From positions 1 through 64,000 of the forward strand of contig JAHEDX010000001.1 of assembly GCA_024641005.1 (NCBI GenBank): a DNA stretch of 64,000 nucleotides, written 5' to 3'. Origin of the DNA: Acidimicrobiaceae bacterium (lineage in GTDB: Bacteria; Actinomycetota; Acidimicrobiia; Acidimicrobiales; Ilumatobacteraceae). The notes beneath the pieces are model-generated. The model was not told where the DNA came from, did not search any database, and saw only the letters and a program-made list of their open reading frames with translations. A program made the position numbers and the translations under genes. This document shows positions 50,743-59,077 of this stretch, piece after piece. Numbering within the stretch: the first letter of the stretch is position 1; each line of letters opens with the position of its first letter.

Positions 50743-50772
50743 CTATTGACTTTTACACACTGGAGGAATCCC

Positions 50773-51636
50773 ATGGGTGGTCGTCTCGACGGCAAGGTTG
50801 CATTCATCACGGGTGCGGCACGGGGCCAGGGCAGCGCTCACTGCGTGCGTCTGGCAGAAGAGGGCGCGAACATCATCGCGGTCGACATCCAGGAGGAGAT
50901 CGACTCGGTCGCCTATGGGCAGGGCTCACCAGAGGACATGGCCGACACGGTCGCCCAGGTCGAGGCCACCGGCCAGAAGATCGTCGCCGTCAAGGCCGAC
51001 GTCCGCTCCCGTGAGCAGCTCCAGGCAGCGGTCGACCAGGGCATTGCCGCCTTCGGCCGCCTCGACATCGTGTGTGCCAATGCCGGCATCCTGCCGATCA
51101 AAGAGCCGCACAACGCGTTCCAGTTCGTCGACGCGATGGACGTCGACTTCGGCGGCGTGCTCAACACTGTGGCGGTCACCCTGCCGCACCTCGGAGCGGG
51201 CGCATCGATCGTGTTGACCGGTTCGACCGCCGGCATGATGCCGGGCGCACTCACCAACCCAGCGCTCGGCCCCGGCAGTGTCGGGTATGGCCTCGCCAAG
51301 ACGTTCATCGTGCAGTACACCGAGGTGCTCGCGTTGCAGATCGCTCCGCAGTCGATCCGGGTGAACGCGATCCACCCGACCAACACCAACACGCGGCTGC
51401 TCCACAACGAGGAGCTCTACAAGATCTTCCGCCCCGATCTCGAGAACCCGACCGCCGACGACGTCATGCCGGCGCACGTCTATTTCAATGCGATGCCGAT
51501 CCCCTACGTCGAGCCTCGGGACATCTCCAACGCCGTGCTGTTCTTCGCCTCCGACGAATCGCGCTACGTGACGGGCATCAACCTGCGCGTCGATGCCGGC
51601 TCGCTGCTCAAGTGGCCCGACGGCCCGCAGGGCTGA
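50773..51636 (+). CDS. Mycofactocin-coupled SDR-family oxidoreductase
   Basis: A 287-residue SDR with the N-terminus typical of mycofactocin-dependent SDRs: GGRLDGKVAFITGAARGQG, IIAVDIQEEIDSV with the family's insertion after it, VCANAGILPI, the broad loop MMPGALTNPALGPGSVGYGLAK (Tyr-Lys in YGLAK) and ending NLRVDAGSLLK. In this family NAD is tightly bound and electrons pass to the peptide cofactor mycofactocin. The Shine-Dalgarno GGAGG precedes the ATG at 50773. It is followed 10 nt later by an aldehyde dehydrogenase, suggesting alcohol to aldehyde to acid. No mycofactocin synthesis genes are in the window. Confidence 0.87.
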   Translation: MGGRLDGKVAFITGAARGQGSAHCVRLAEEGANIIAVDIQEEIDSVAYGQGSPEDMADTVAQVEATGQKIVAVKADVRSREQLQAAVDQGIAAFGRLDIVCANAGILPIKEPHNAFQFVDAMDVDFGGVLNTVAVTLPHLGAGASIVLTGSTAGMMPGALTNPALGPGSVGYGLAKTFIVQYTEVLALQIAPQSIRVNAIHPTNTNTRLLHNEELYKIFRPDLENPTADDVMPAHVYFNAMPIPYVEPRDISNAVLFFASDESRYVTGINLRVDAGSLLKWPDGPQG

Positions 51637-51646
51637 GGTCGTCGAC

Positions 51647-53122
51647 ATGACCGACCTCGCCTTTACACCGGAGACCCGGATGCTCGTCGACGGCGAGCTG
51701 GTCGACGCCGACAGCGGCAAGACCTTCGACAACATCAACCCTGCCAACGAGGAGGTGCTCGGTCAGGTCGCCGATGCGTCGGCGGTCGAGATGCAGCGGG
51801 CGATCGCCGGGGCTCGTCGCGCGTTCGACACCGGTGACTGGGCGACGAACAAGGCGCTGCGCAAGCGTTGCCTCGAGCAGTTGCACGAGGCGCTGGTCAC
51901 CGAGGCCGAGGCGCTGCGCGAAGAGCTCATCGCCGAGGTCGGTTCGCCGCGCACGGTCACGTACATGGCCCAGCTCGACGGCCCGCTCGCCGACGCGTTG
52001 CTGTACCCGGCTCGCATGATCGACGAGTTCCCGTGGGATCGTGACATGGGCCAGTCCCAGATGTTCGGCATGACGTCCGAACGGCGGGTCTGGAAAGAGC
52101 CGTTGGGTGTGGTGGGTGCGATCACCCCGTGGAACTACCCCTTCGAGGTGACGATCAACAAGGTCGGCCAGATCCTTGCGACCGGTAACACGATGGTGCT
52201 CAAGCCTGCCCCCGACACACCGTGGAACGCCACCCGCTTGGGTCGTCTGGTCGCCGAGAAGACCGACATCCCGCCCGGCGTGTTCAACGTCGTCACCTCA
52301 TCCGATCACCTGGTGGGGGAAGAGCTCACACTGTCGCCCGACGTCGACATGATCTCGTTCACCGGTTCAACGGTGACCGGTAAGCGGATCATGGAAAAGG
52401 GTGCTGCGACGCTCAAGCGTGTGTTCCTCGAGCTCGGGGGCAAGTCAGCCCAGATCGTGCTCGACGACGCCGACTTCCCGTCGGTCGTGCCGATGGCATC
52501 GATCGTCTGCATGCACGCCGGCCAGGGTTGCGCGATGCAGACCCGGCTGCTGTTGCCGCGTTCGCGATACGACGAGGGTGTCGAGCTGATCACCGCCGGT
52601 ATGGCGCATTTCCCCTATGGCGACCCGCAGGACCCGGCCAACATGATGGGTCCCCTGATCAGCGAGAAGCAGCGCGATCGGGTGCTCGGCTACATCGCCA
52701 AGGGTCAGGAAGAGGGCGCGACCCTCGTTGTCGGTGGGGGGCGTCCCGAACACCTGCCGAAGGGCTGGTGGGTCGAGCCGACATTGTTCACCGACGTCGA
52801 CAACTCGATGACGATCGCCCGCGAAGAGATCTTCGGGCCGGTGTTGACCGTGATCCCGTACGACGACGACGAGGACGCGGTCCGGATCGCCAATGACAGC
52901 GGCTATGGATTGTCGGGCAGCGTCAACTCGGGCAGCCACGAGCGGGCGATCAACGTCGCCCGGCGCATCCGCACCGGTTCGTTCAGTGTCAACGGCGGCG
53001 TCTGGTACGGCGCCGATATGCCCTACGGTGGCTACAAGACGAGCGGTATCGGCCGACAGAACGGCATCGAAGGTTTCGAGCAGCACCTCGAGACCAAGAT
53101 CGTCGCCTGGCTCGCCAGCTGA
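51647..53122 (+). CDS. Aldehyde dehydrogenase (NAD(P)-dependent)
   Basis: A 491-residue aldehyde dehydrogenase: oxyanion Asn in ITPWNYPFEV, catalytic Glu in FLELGGKSAQIV, catalytic Cys in HAGQGCAMQTRLLL, and late motifs EEIFGPVLTVIPYDDDEDAV and GGYKTSGIGRQNGIEGFEQH. It would oxidise the aldehyde from the mycofactocin-type SDR to an acid. The ATG at 51647 is 10 nt after that gene. Its TGA stop is part of the REP-like palindrome at 53121-53155. Full length for the family, with no motif lost. Confidence 0.93.
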   Translation: MTDLAFTPETRMLVDGELVDADSGKTFDNINPANEEVLGQVADASAVEMQRAIAGARRAFDTGDWATNKALRKRCLEQLHEALVTEAEALREELIAEVGSPRTVTYMAQLDGPLADALLYPARMIDEFPWDRDMGQSQMFGMTSERRVWKEPLGVVGAITPWNYPFEVTINKVGQILATGNTMVLKPAPDTPWNATRLGRLVAEKTDIPPGVFNVVTSSDHLVGEELTLSPDVDMISFTGSTVTGKRIMEKGAATLKRVFLELGGKSAQIVLDDADFPSVVPMASIVCMHAGQGCAMQTRLLLPRSRYDEGVELITAGMAHFPYGDPQDPANMMGPLISEKQRDRVLGYIAKGQEEGATLVVGGGRPEHLPKGWWVEPTLFTDVDNSMTIAREEIFGPVLTVIPYDDDEDAVRIANDSGYGLSGSVNSGSHERAINVARRIRTGSFSVNGGVWYGADMPYGGYKTSGIGRQNGIEGFEQHLETKIVAWLAS

Positions 53123-53155
53123 CGTACGAAACGTGCCAGGCACGTTTCGTACGTC
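53121..53155. repeat. REP-like palindrome, copy 4, overlapping a stop codon
   Basis: 17-nt arms GACGTACGAAACGTGCC and GGCACGTTTCGTACGTC around A. It starts inside the aldehyde dehydrogenase TGA (53120-53122) and ends 18 nt before the next ATG. The outermost bases differ from copies 2 and 3 yet remain complementary, indicating compensatory selection or origin from a palindromic target. Confidence 0.85.
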
Positions 53156-53173
53156 TGACCCCACGGAGAATTG

Positions 53174-53950
53174 ATGAGCCTCACACTCGACCTGACCGGG
53201 CGCCGGGCCCTGGTGACCGGTGCCGGGCAGGGCGTGGGCGCCGGCATCGCCGGGTTGTTGGCGCGGGCTGGGGCGCGTGTGATGATCAATGACCTCGTCG
53301 CCGACCGTGCCGAGCAGCAGGCAGCGGAGCTGCGGGCATCCGGCGGTGACGCTGTCGCGGCTCCGTTCGACGTGACCGACTTCGACCAGGTGACCGAGTC
53401 GATCGCCGATCTCGACGGCGTCGACATTCTGATCAACAACGCCGGCAATGCCGGCGGCGACTCATGGCCCGGCATGGTCAACTTCGCCGAGTCCGACCCG
53501 GCCGATTGGGATCGCTTCCTCGGCGTCAACCTCTATGGCGTGATGAACGCGACTCGGGCTGCCCTGCCGACGATGATCGAGCACGGGTGGGGGAGGGTCG
53601 TCACGATCATCTCCGACTCGGCCCGGATCGGCGAACCCAAGATGGCTGCCTACGCGGCGGCCAAGGCGGGTGCTGCCGGCCTGATGCGGGCGATCTCGAA
53701 AGAGGTCGGCCGGCACGGCATCACGGCGAACAGCATCTCGCTCGGCACGATGCGGACACCGCTCACCGAAGCGAGCTGGGAAGGGCTCGACGAGCAGCAG
53801 GCCGCCGCCCGCCTGAAGGGCTATCCGGTCCGTCGCCCCGGACTTCCCGATGACGTTGCCGGTCTCGTCGGCTATCTCGTCAGTCCAGGCGCCAGTTGGA
53901 TCACCGGCCAGACGATCCCGCTCAACGGCGGCTACTCCGTCGCCCAGTAA
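53174..53950 (+). CDS. Short-chain dehydrogenase/reductase
   Basis: A 258-residue SDR: RALVTGAGQGVGAGIAGLL, NNAGNAGGDSWPGMVNF, VTIISDSARIGEPKM (Ser), catalytic YAAAK and the tail ITGQTIPLNGGYS. The ATG at 53174 follows GGAGAA; a TTG one codon earlier is less likely. It is separated from the aldehyde dehydrogenase by the REP-like palindrome, which may uncouple the two, and a second palindrome lies 19 nt after its stop. Convergent with the APH-like gene. Substrate unknown; a 3-oxoacyl or alcohol substrate fits the family. Confidence 0.87.
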   Translation: MSLTLDLTGRRALVTGAGQGVGAGIAGLLARAGARVMINDLVADRAEQQAAELRASGGDAVAAPFDVTDFDQVTESIADLDGVDILINNAGNAGGDSWPGMVNFAESDPADWDRFLGVNLYGVMNATRAALPTMIEHGWGRVVTIISDSARIGEPKMAAYAAAKAGAAGLMRAISKEVGRHGITANSISLGTMRTPLTEASWEGLDEQQAAARLKGYPVRRPGLPDDVAGLVGYLVSPGASWITGQTIPLNGGYSVAQ

Positions 53951-53969
53951 CCCCTCGTACCGACGAACT

Positions 53970-53996
53970 TACGAAACGTGCCTGGCACGTTTCGTA
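53970..53996. repeat. REP-like palindrome, copy 5
   Basis: Arms TACGAAACGTGCC and GGCACGTTTCGTA around T (27 nt), between convergent stops at 53950 and 53999. Confidence 0.85.
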
Positions 53997-53998
53997 CG

Positions 53999-55369
53999 TC
54001 AGGGGAGCAGCGAGCGTCCGAGCGGTTGCATCACGTGGTGTGCTGCCATGGCAGAACCGGGAGGACCCATCAGGGCCTTGTAGCGTCGCCAGCGGCGGTC
54101 GAACAATGCGACCAACTGCATGTCGTGGACGCCGTCGTCGGCGAGCACGAACTGTTCGAGCTGAGCCTCACAATCCTCCCAGTCGGCTGACGTGCGTCCG
54201 GTGATCGCGGCGACGTCGGCCCGATCGAGTTGCATCACCTCTGCACCGATCTGGTCGAAGCGTTCGAGGTGTCGCGCCAGACGGAACGCGATGCGGACCT
54301 GGTAAGCAACGAACGGATCGTCGACCTTGATGGACCGCAGCGAACGCGAGAGATGCTCGTGTGGGGCCGAGACGGGCGAGACGATCGGGTCGGGGATGTC
54401 GACCTCGTCGAGTTCGAGGCCGAGGTAATCCGCCATCGTCTCGACGGTGTGGAGGTTGGTCTCGCTGACCCAGTGGGCATAGGTCATGTAGTCGGTGTCA
54501 GGCACCGGTTCGGCGAGCGGATTGTGGAACGACAATGCGTTGGTGAGCGTGAAGAACAAGTGATGCCACTGGATCGCGGCTCTGTCGACCGGTGTCCCAC
54601 TGATCTCTGTGTAGCGGTCATAGATCTGATCGAAGTCGCCGTACGGGATGACGGTGTCGCGCATACGCCATGCTGCGAGATCCATCATCGGATCGCCGAT
54701 GTGGCCGAGCTCGACATCCATCACTGCCAGCACCTTCTTGCCGTCGTGGTGGAACTGGCCCGAATCCCAGACGACCGGACTCTCGCGATCGGATTCGGGC
54801 ATCGGGTGGCGTTGCAGCCAGCCGAGCACGAACTCCATCAGCGGGTCGGGCCGGACCTTCGTCGACCGGAACACGCGATCGAAGCGCCGGGTGCCGACGA
54901 GAGCGGCGTCGGCCGGTGACGTGCCTCGAACGATGCCGGCCGCGGCGAACGGCTCGACGGGCAAGGCGTGGATGCGGGCCAACACATGCAGGTAATCATC
55001 GACGATCGCAGCTCGATCCTCGGCAGCGACCCCAGCGAAGTCGGGCTTGCCCGGCACGGCCGCCATCGCGTAGGCGCGCGGCTCGTCACACCATCCGTGC
55101 ACATGGGGGACCGGGATGCCCTGCTGCTCGAGCAGTCGTTGGAACCGCATCTCGTGATCGAGTGGGAAGACGAGTGGGCAGTCGGCCCGCTCGCCGCGCA
55201 CCACGACGCGTTCGAACGTTCCGGCGCGGTCGATCTCGACGAACCACATCGGTCGCCAACGAGGCTGGCGTTCCCAGGACACGACACGCCCGGCCAGTTC
55301 GCTCTCCAGCCAGGCGATCACCCGGGCGTCGTCACCTGTTGCGCCGCCCACTTCGTCCGATCCCGCCAC
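53999..55369 (-). CDS. APH-like phosphotransferase-family protein with altered Brenner motif
   Basis: A 456-residue member of the aminoglycoside phosphotransferase (APH)-like kinase family, as often found beside acyl-CoA dehydrogenases (compare ACAD10/11 kinase domains). The metal motif VMDVELGHIGDPMMDLA is clear. The catalytic HGDxxxxN box is changed to VVWDSGQFHHDG, so the His is lost and the Asn position has His. A GTG start at 55367-55369 is chosen because the longer frame covers the operator 55416-55433. Possible role: phosphorylating a hydroxyacid or hydroxyacyl-CoA so water can be eliminated, if still active. Convergent with the SDR and divergent from MarR. Confidence 0.8.
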   Translation of the reverse strand: MAGSDEVGGATGDDARVIAWLESELAGRVVSWERQPRWRPMWFVEIDRAGTFERVVVRGERADCPLVFPLDHEMRFQRLLEQQGIPVPHVHGWCDEPRAYAMAAVPGKPDFAGVAAEDRAAIVDDYLHVLARIHALPVEPFAAAGIVRGTSPADAALVGTRRFDRVFRSTKVRPDPLMEFVLGWLQRHPMPESDRESPVVWDSGQFHHDGKKVLAVMDVELGHIGDPMMDLAAWRMRDTVIPYGDFDQIYDRYTEISGTPVDRAAIQWHHLFFTLTNALSFHNPLAEPVPDTDYMTYAHWVSETNLHTVETMADYLGLELDEVDIPDPIVSPVSAPHEHLSRSLRSIKVDDPFVAYQVRIAFRLARHLERFDQIGAEVMQLDRADVAAITGRTSADWEDCEAQLEQFVLADDGVHDMQLVALFDRRWRRYKALMGPPGSAMAAHHVMQPLGRSLLP

Positions 55370-55415
55370 GTTGCAGTCCTCTCTGTCAGAAGCGGGCCTG
55401 CGGCCCGTCGTAGTA

Positions 55416-55433
55416 CTTGACACTAGTGTCAAG
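55416..55433. promoter_or_regulatory. Operator palindrome, TGACA-N4-TGTCA family, 18 nt perfect
   Basis: CTTGACACTAGTGTCAAG is a perfect 18-nt palindrome and one of the strongest copies of the motif. It lies 46 nt from the APH-like start and 142 nt from the divergent MarR start. Confidence 0.65.
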
Positions 55434-55575
55434 CCTTCGGACGAGAGGCATCGCAGGCAGCGACAGCGCGAGATCGGTTGCAGGTGGTCGACCCCGTGCC
55501 ATGCCGTGCAAGGAGCGGGCCCTCGTCCAGGCGATGGCTAGCCTGACGCCTGACGACGTGGACCAGAAGGGCAGC

Positions 55576-56094
55576 ATGGACGACTCGACGATTCGCGAGC
55601 TCAATGAGTGCAAGGCGTTGATCCGTGAACGCGCCGCTGGGGAAGCGGCGCTCGGCGACGAGGTGCTCGATCGGATGGAAGTGATGTTCGATCTCAGTCG
55701 CTTCGCGCTCCGGCTCGCCCGCGACTTCGAATCGGTCCACCGTGTCAATGGGCTCACGTGGGCCGGCTTCCGGGTGCTCAACATGCTGTGGGTGATGGGG
55801 GATCTCGGGCCGAGCCGGCTCGCAGTGCTCACCGGGTCGTCCCGAGCGAGCATTTCGAGCGTCATGAACTCCTTGGAGGCGGGCGGTCTGATCGAACGCA
55901 CTGTCGACCCGTCGAATCGGCGGCTCGTCCAAGTTGCGCTGACCGAAAAGGGTCACGGTGCTTTGGCCGAGGCGATCCCCGTGCAGGCGGAACGCGAACG
56001 CAATTGGCTGGCGGTCCTGTCGAGCCAGGACCTCAGCGATCTCAAGCGGATCATGAATCGGTTGCTCGAACAGCCCGATCCACAGCCGTCGTGA
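55576..56094 (+). CDS. MarR-family transcriptional regulator
   Basis: A 172-residue winged-helix regulator: dimer helices MEVMFDLSRFALRLARDFES, HTH region LGPSRLAVLTGSSRASISSV, recognition and wing LEAGGLIERTVDPSNRRLVQ, then VALTEKGHGALAEAIPVQA. The ATG at 55576 has an AGAAGG Shine-Dalgarno; in-frame starts upstream are less likely. It may control the VOC/amidohydrolase/crotonase operon downstream, where overlapping palindromes lie at 56180-56197, or the divergent APH-like gene. MarR proteins commonly sense phenolic or acidic ligands. Confidence 0.86.
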   Translation: MDDSTIRELNECKALIRERAAGEAALGDEVLDRMEVMFDLSRFALRLARDFESVHRVNGLTWAGFRVLNMLWVMGDLGPSRLAVLTGSSRASISSVMNSLEAGGLIERTVDPSNRRLVQVALTEKGHGALAEAIPVQAERERNWLAVLSSQDLSDLKRIMNRLLEQPDPQPS

Positions 56095-56179
56095 GCCGGT
56101 TCGGGTAGTCACCGCCGGCATCCATCACCTGGTGCCGTTCGATCATCACCTGGCGCAGTGCGATGCCGCGCCGAAGGGT

Positions 56180-56197
56180 GTCAATATTGACGGTCAA
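56180..56197. promoter_or_regulatory. Two overlapping palindromes upstream of the VOC operon
   Basis: GTCAATATTGAC (56180-56191, perfect) overlaps TTGACGGTCAA (56187-56197, perfect odd palindrome). The GTCAA...TTGAC orientation is the inverse of the TGACA...TGTCA motif, so a different protein, possibly the MarR encoded just upstream, may bind here. Confidence 0.5.
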
Positions 56198-56297
56198 ACC
56201 TTGAATCATGACCGAGGGCACGAGTAGTGTGGGCTTCGTCGTCGCCACTCGAACCGTTCCCGAGTCGTTCCGCCCGACCCAACGAGGAGGTCCAGCC

Positions 56298-56954
56298 ATG
56301 CCACCCGAGACCATCACGAGTGCCGTGCAGGACGCGGCGGTACCCAGCACTCCGCCCACCAGCCCTCAGAACCTGCACCACGTTGCGTACATCACCTACG
56401 ACAGCGCAGCGACTGCCGACTTCTACACCAGGGTGATGGGTATGCCGTTGGTCAACGCGGTCATGGACGACCACCTTCCGTCCACCGGCGATCGCACGCC
56501 CTACTTCCACACCTTCTTCCGCATGGGTGACGGTTCGACGATCGCCTTCTTCGAGTCGCCGGGCCTCCCGCCGACGCCAGAGGTGCCGACGCCGGCGTTC
56601 AAGAACTTCAACCACATCGCCTTGCAGGTGCCGACCCGAGCCGACGTGGATCAGTGGTGTGCCTGGCTGGAGCGAAACGGTGTCGACGTGCGAGTGGTCG
56701 ACCATCACATCATCTACAGCGCCTATTTCGAAGATCCCAACGGGGTGCGCCTCGAGGTCACCGCGACGATCGTCGAATCGTGGAACGATCAAGCAGAGGT
56801 CGGAGCCGCAGCGCTGCGTGAATGGACCGAGGCGAAAGCGCAGGCCCAGCGCGAAGGCACCGACAGCGATGACGCGCTGCGCTCCGTGATCGCCGGCCAC
56901 GCCCATCAGGCGAGCATCCGAGACCAGGTCGACACCAGCCGGACCGAGAGCTGA
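56298..56954 (+). CDS. VOC-family protein (glyoxalase/extradiol-dioxygenase fold)
   Basis: A 218-residue vicinal-oxygen-chelate protein with two beta-alpha-beta-beta-beta units: LHHVAYITYDSAATADFYTR and FFESPG in the first, FNHIALQVPTRADVDQWCAW and LEVTATIVESW in the second. The His and Glu residues at these points are the usual metal ligands. The C-terminal 40 residues are a charged helix beyond the fold. Shine-Dalgarno GAGGAGG sits 7 nt before the ATG at 56298; an upstream in-frame ATG lies in the leader. First gene of an operon with an amidohydrolase and a crotonase, so it may be a dioxygenase, isomerase or epimerase. Confidence 0.82.
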   Translation: MPPETITSAVQDAAVPSTPPTSPQNLHHVAYITYDSAATADFYTRVMGMPLVNAVMDDHLPSTGDRTPYFHTFFRMGDGSTIAFFESPGLPPTPEVPTPAFKNFNHIALQVPTRADVDQWCAWLERNGVDVRVVDHHIIYSAYFEDPNGVRLEVTATIVESWNDQAEVGAAALREWTEAKAQAQREGTDSDDALRSVIAGHAHQASIRDQVDTSRTES

Positions 56955-56992
56955 TCAACGATGGCGCACCCCGACCATTGCGAGGGAATCCG

Positions 56993-58186
56993 ATGACGTT
57001 GACCGGCCCTTACTTCGACTGCGACTCACACATCGTCGAGACCCTCGAGAATCTGACGCGGCATCAGCCCAAGGCGTTCAAAGAGAAGTATCGACTCGAA
57101 CGGCGCGAAACCGACGAGGGCAAGTATCCCTGGTTCCTGAACGGCCAGAAGCTCGCAATTCTCGAAGATGCCACCCGCCCCGGCAACCTGATCCCCAAGC
57201 CGGGTGCCTTGAAGGAGTTCCTGAAAGCTCTCAAAGAGGGCCTCACGACACACGTCTTCGTACCGGCAGGGCCAGAGGTGCTGACGCGCGATGGCCGGCT
57301 CGAGCACATGGACGCGACCGGCGTCGAGGCATCGATCCTCTATCCGGGTGAGGTCATCTCGATCTGGCCGTACTTCACCGAGCCTGCTGATCGCCTCACA
57401 TTGCTGCACGCCTTCAACGAATATCTGTTGGAGGATTGGGGTTTCAACTATCGCGACCGCCTGTACGGCGCGCCGATGCTCGTCCTGGATGACGTCGATG
57501 CCGCGGTGAGCGAAGCGAACTGGATGGTCGAGCACGGTGCACGGGTCGTCCTGATCCCGGCCCAACCGGCCGCTGGGCGCTCACCTGCCGATCCCCACTT
57601 CGATCCGGTCTGGTCGATCCTCAACGAAGCAGGCGTCGTGGTGGCCTTTCACATCGGCGAGTCCGAAGGCACCCACCCGCTCCTGCGAGCATGGAACGAA
57701 ACGGTGACACCGGCGCGACATTCCGCTTCAGCCTGGTTCTGGATGAATGCCTATGGCGAAGCGCCCCTGGTGCACACCCTGTCGTCGATGATCTACTACA
57801 ACCTGTTCGCCCGGTTCCCGAATCTGAGGATCCTCAGTGTCGAGAACGGGGCCGAGTGGGTTCCGCATTTCCTGACCAAGCTCGACAAGAGTCGGGGCAT
57901 GGCGAAGAATGGCGAGTGGCCATGTGGCCAGCTGCCCGAACGGCCGAGCAACATCTTCCGTCAACACGTCGGTGTGGTGCCGTATCCGGAGGACGACGTG
58001 GTCGAGATCACCGCTGCGGTCGGTCCCGACACGCTCTGTCTCGGAACCGACTTCCCGCACCCGGAAGGCGTCGCCAGAGCGCAGGAGTTCGCCGAGCAGT
58101 CGATGGCCGGGATCGACGACGAGTCGACTCGTCGCAAGCTCCTGTACGAGAACGGACGTCGCTTCGTCCCGGTCGGCACCGCGTAG
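56993..58186 (+). CDS. Amidohydrolase-2 family protein
   Basis: A 397-residue amidohydrolase-2 protein: YFDCDSHIVETLENL, LIPAQPAAGRSPADPHFDP, VAFHIGESEGTHPL, LSVENGAEWVPHFLTKLD and LGTDFPHPEG, again the His/Asp metal-site pattern. Of the five copies it is the least like the DDHLIE pair; DCDSH and TDFPHPEG group it loosely with the 14331 protein. It starts with ATG at 56993 after GAGGGA and lies 38 nt after the VOC gene and 9 nt before a crotonase. Reaction unknown; hydration or decarboxylation of an oxygenase product is plausible. Confidence 0.85.
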   Translation: MTLTGPYFDCDSHIVETLENLTRHQPKAFKEKYRLERRETDEGKYPWFLNGQKLAILEDATRPGNLIPKPGALKEFLKALKEGLTTHVFVPAGPEVLTRDGRLEHMDATGVEASILYPGEVISIWPYFTEPADRLTLLHAFNEYLLEDWGFNYRDRLYGAPMLVLDDVDAAVSEANWMVEHGARVVLIPAQPAAGRSPADPHFDPVWSILNEAGVVVAFHIGESEGTHPLLRAWNETVTPARHSASAWFWMNAYGEAPLVHTLSSMIYYNLFARFPNLRILSVENGAEWVPHFLTKLDKSRGMAKNGEWPCGQLPERPSNIFRQHVGVVPYPEDDVVEITAAVGPDTLCLGTDFPHPEGVARAQEFAEQSMAGIDDESTRRKLLYENGRRFVPVGTA

Positions 58187-58195
58187 CTTCTGGGT

Positions 58196-59014
58196 ATGAA
58201 CGATCGAGCTGAACAGTCGTTGGTCTTCGACTCACCCGTCCCCGGAGTGAGGCGGGTCACGTTCAATCGACCGGAGAAGTACAACGCCTTCACGTTCGAC
58301 ATGTACCGAACCCTTCTCGAATGGTTGCGGTCCGTCCAGTTCGATGCGGAGGCGCGAGTCGTCGTGTTGACCGGGGCTGGGCGCGGGTTTTGTTCAGGTC
58401 AGGATCTCGCGGCCGGCAGCCCTCCGCCATGGGCGCCCCCCAACGTCGGCAATCAATACCGAGATCTGTACGCGATGCAGGAGATTCGCGAGATCCCGCT
58501 CGTCATGCGCGGTCTCCCGCAGCCCGTGATCGCCGCCGTCAACGGTCCGGTCGCCGGGATCGGCATGATGTTCGCACTCGCTGCCGACATAGCGGTTGCA
58601 GCTCGGTCGGCGAGGTTCGTCAACGCCTTTCACAATGTCGGGATCGGAAGCGAGGGCGGCGTGAGCTACCTCCTCCCGCGAGCGGTCGGTAGCCAGCGCG
58701 CCGCCGAGCTGCTGTTCACGAGTCGAGTGGTCGAAGCCGATGAGGCCGCCGACATCGGGCTCGTGCTCGAAAGCGTGCCCGACGACGAACTCATGCAGCG
58801 GGTGCTCGAACTGGCATCCAACATGATGCTCAACACGCCGCTCGACAACTGGCTGACCAAGCAGTCGTTGCATGCGAACATCGAGGCGCAGAGTTTCGCC
58901 AGGGCGCTCGACATGGACACTCGTGGCGTCGTGCTGTCACGAACCACCCGCGACACCGGCGAACGACGCGCAGCGAACGCTGAGCGGCGTCCACCGGACT
59001 ACACCCACCACTGA
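58196..59014 (+). CDS. Enoyl-CoA hydratase/isomerase (crotonase fold)
   Basis: A 272-residue crotonase: oxyanion segments GAGRGFCSGQDLAAG and NGPVAGIGMMFALAADIAVA. The first Glu position is absent (VNAFHNVGIGSEGG; a later Glu lies close by), while the second is present in AAELLFTSRVV. The C-terminus is basic and ends RRPPDYTHH, similar to dehydratases and isomerases of ring-degrading operons. It is the third gene of the VOC/amidohydrolase operon and is convergent with the DUF35-thiolase fusion. Confidence 0.87.
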   Translation: MNDRAEQSLVFDSPVPGVRRVTFNRPEKYNAFTFDMYRTLLEWLRSVQFDAEARVVVLTGAGRGFCSGQDLAAGSPPPWAPPNVGNQYRDLYAMQEIREIPLVMRGLPQPVIAAVNGPVAGIGMMFALAADIAVAARSARFVNAFHNVGIGSEGGVSYLLPRAVGSQRAAELLFTSRVVEADEAADIGLVLESVPDDELMQRVLELASNMMLNTPLDNWLTKQSLHANIEAQSFARALDMDTRGVVLSRTTRDTGERRAANAERRPPDYTHH

Positions 59015-59077
59015 TCCCATGGCCGACGGCTGCTAGGTGGGATCGTCCGCCGTCGTGAACGAGCGCACCAGAGATGA

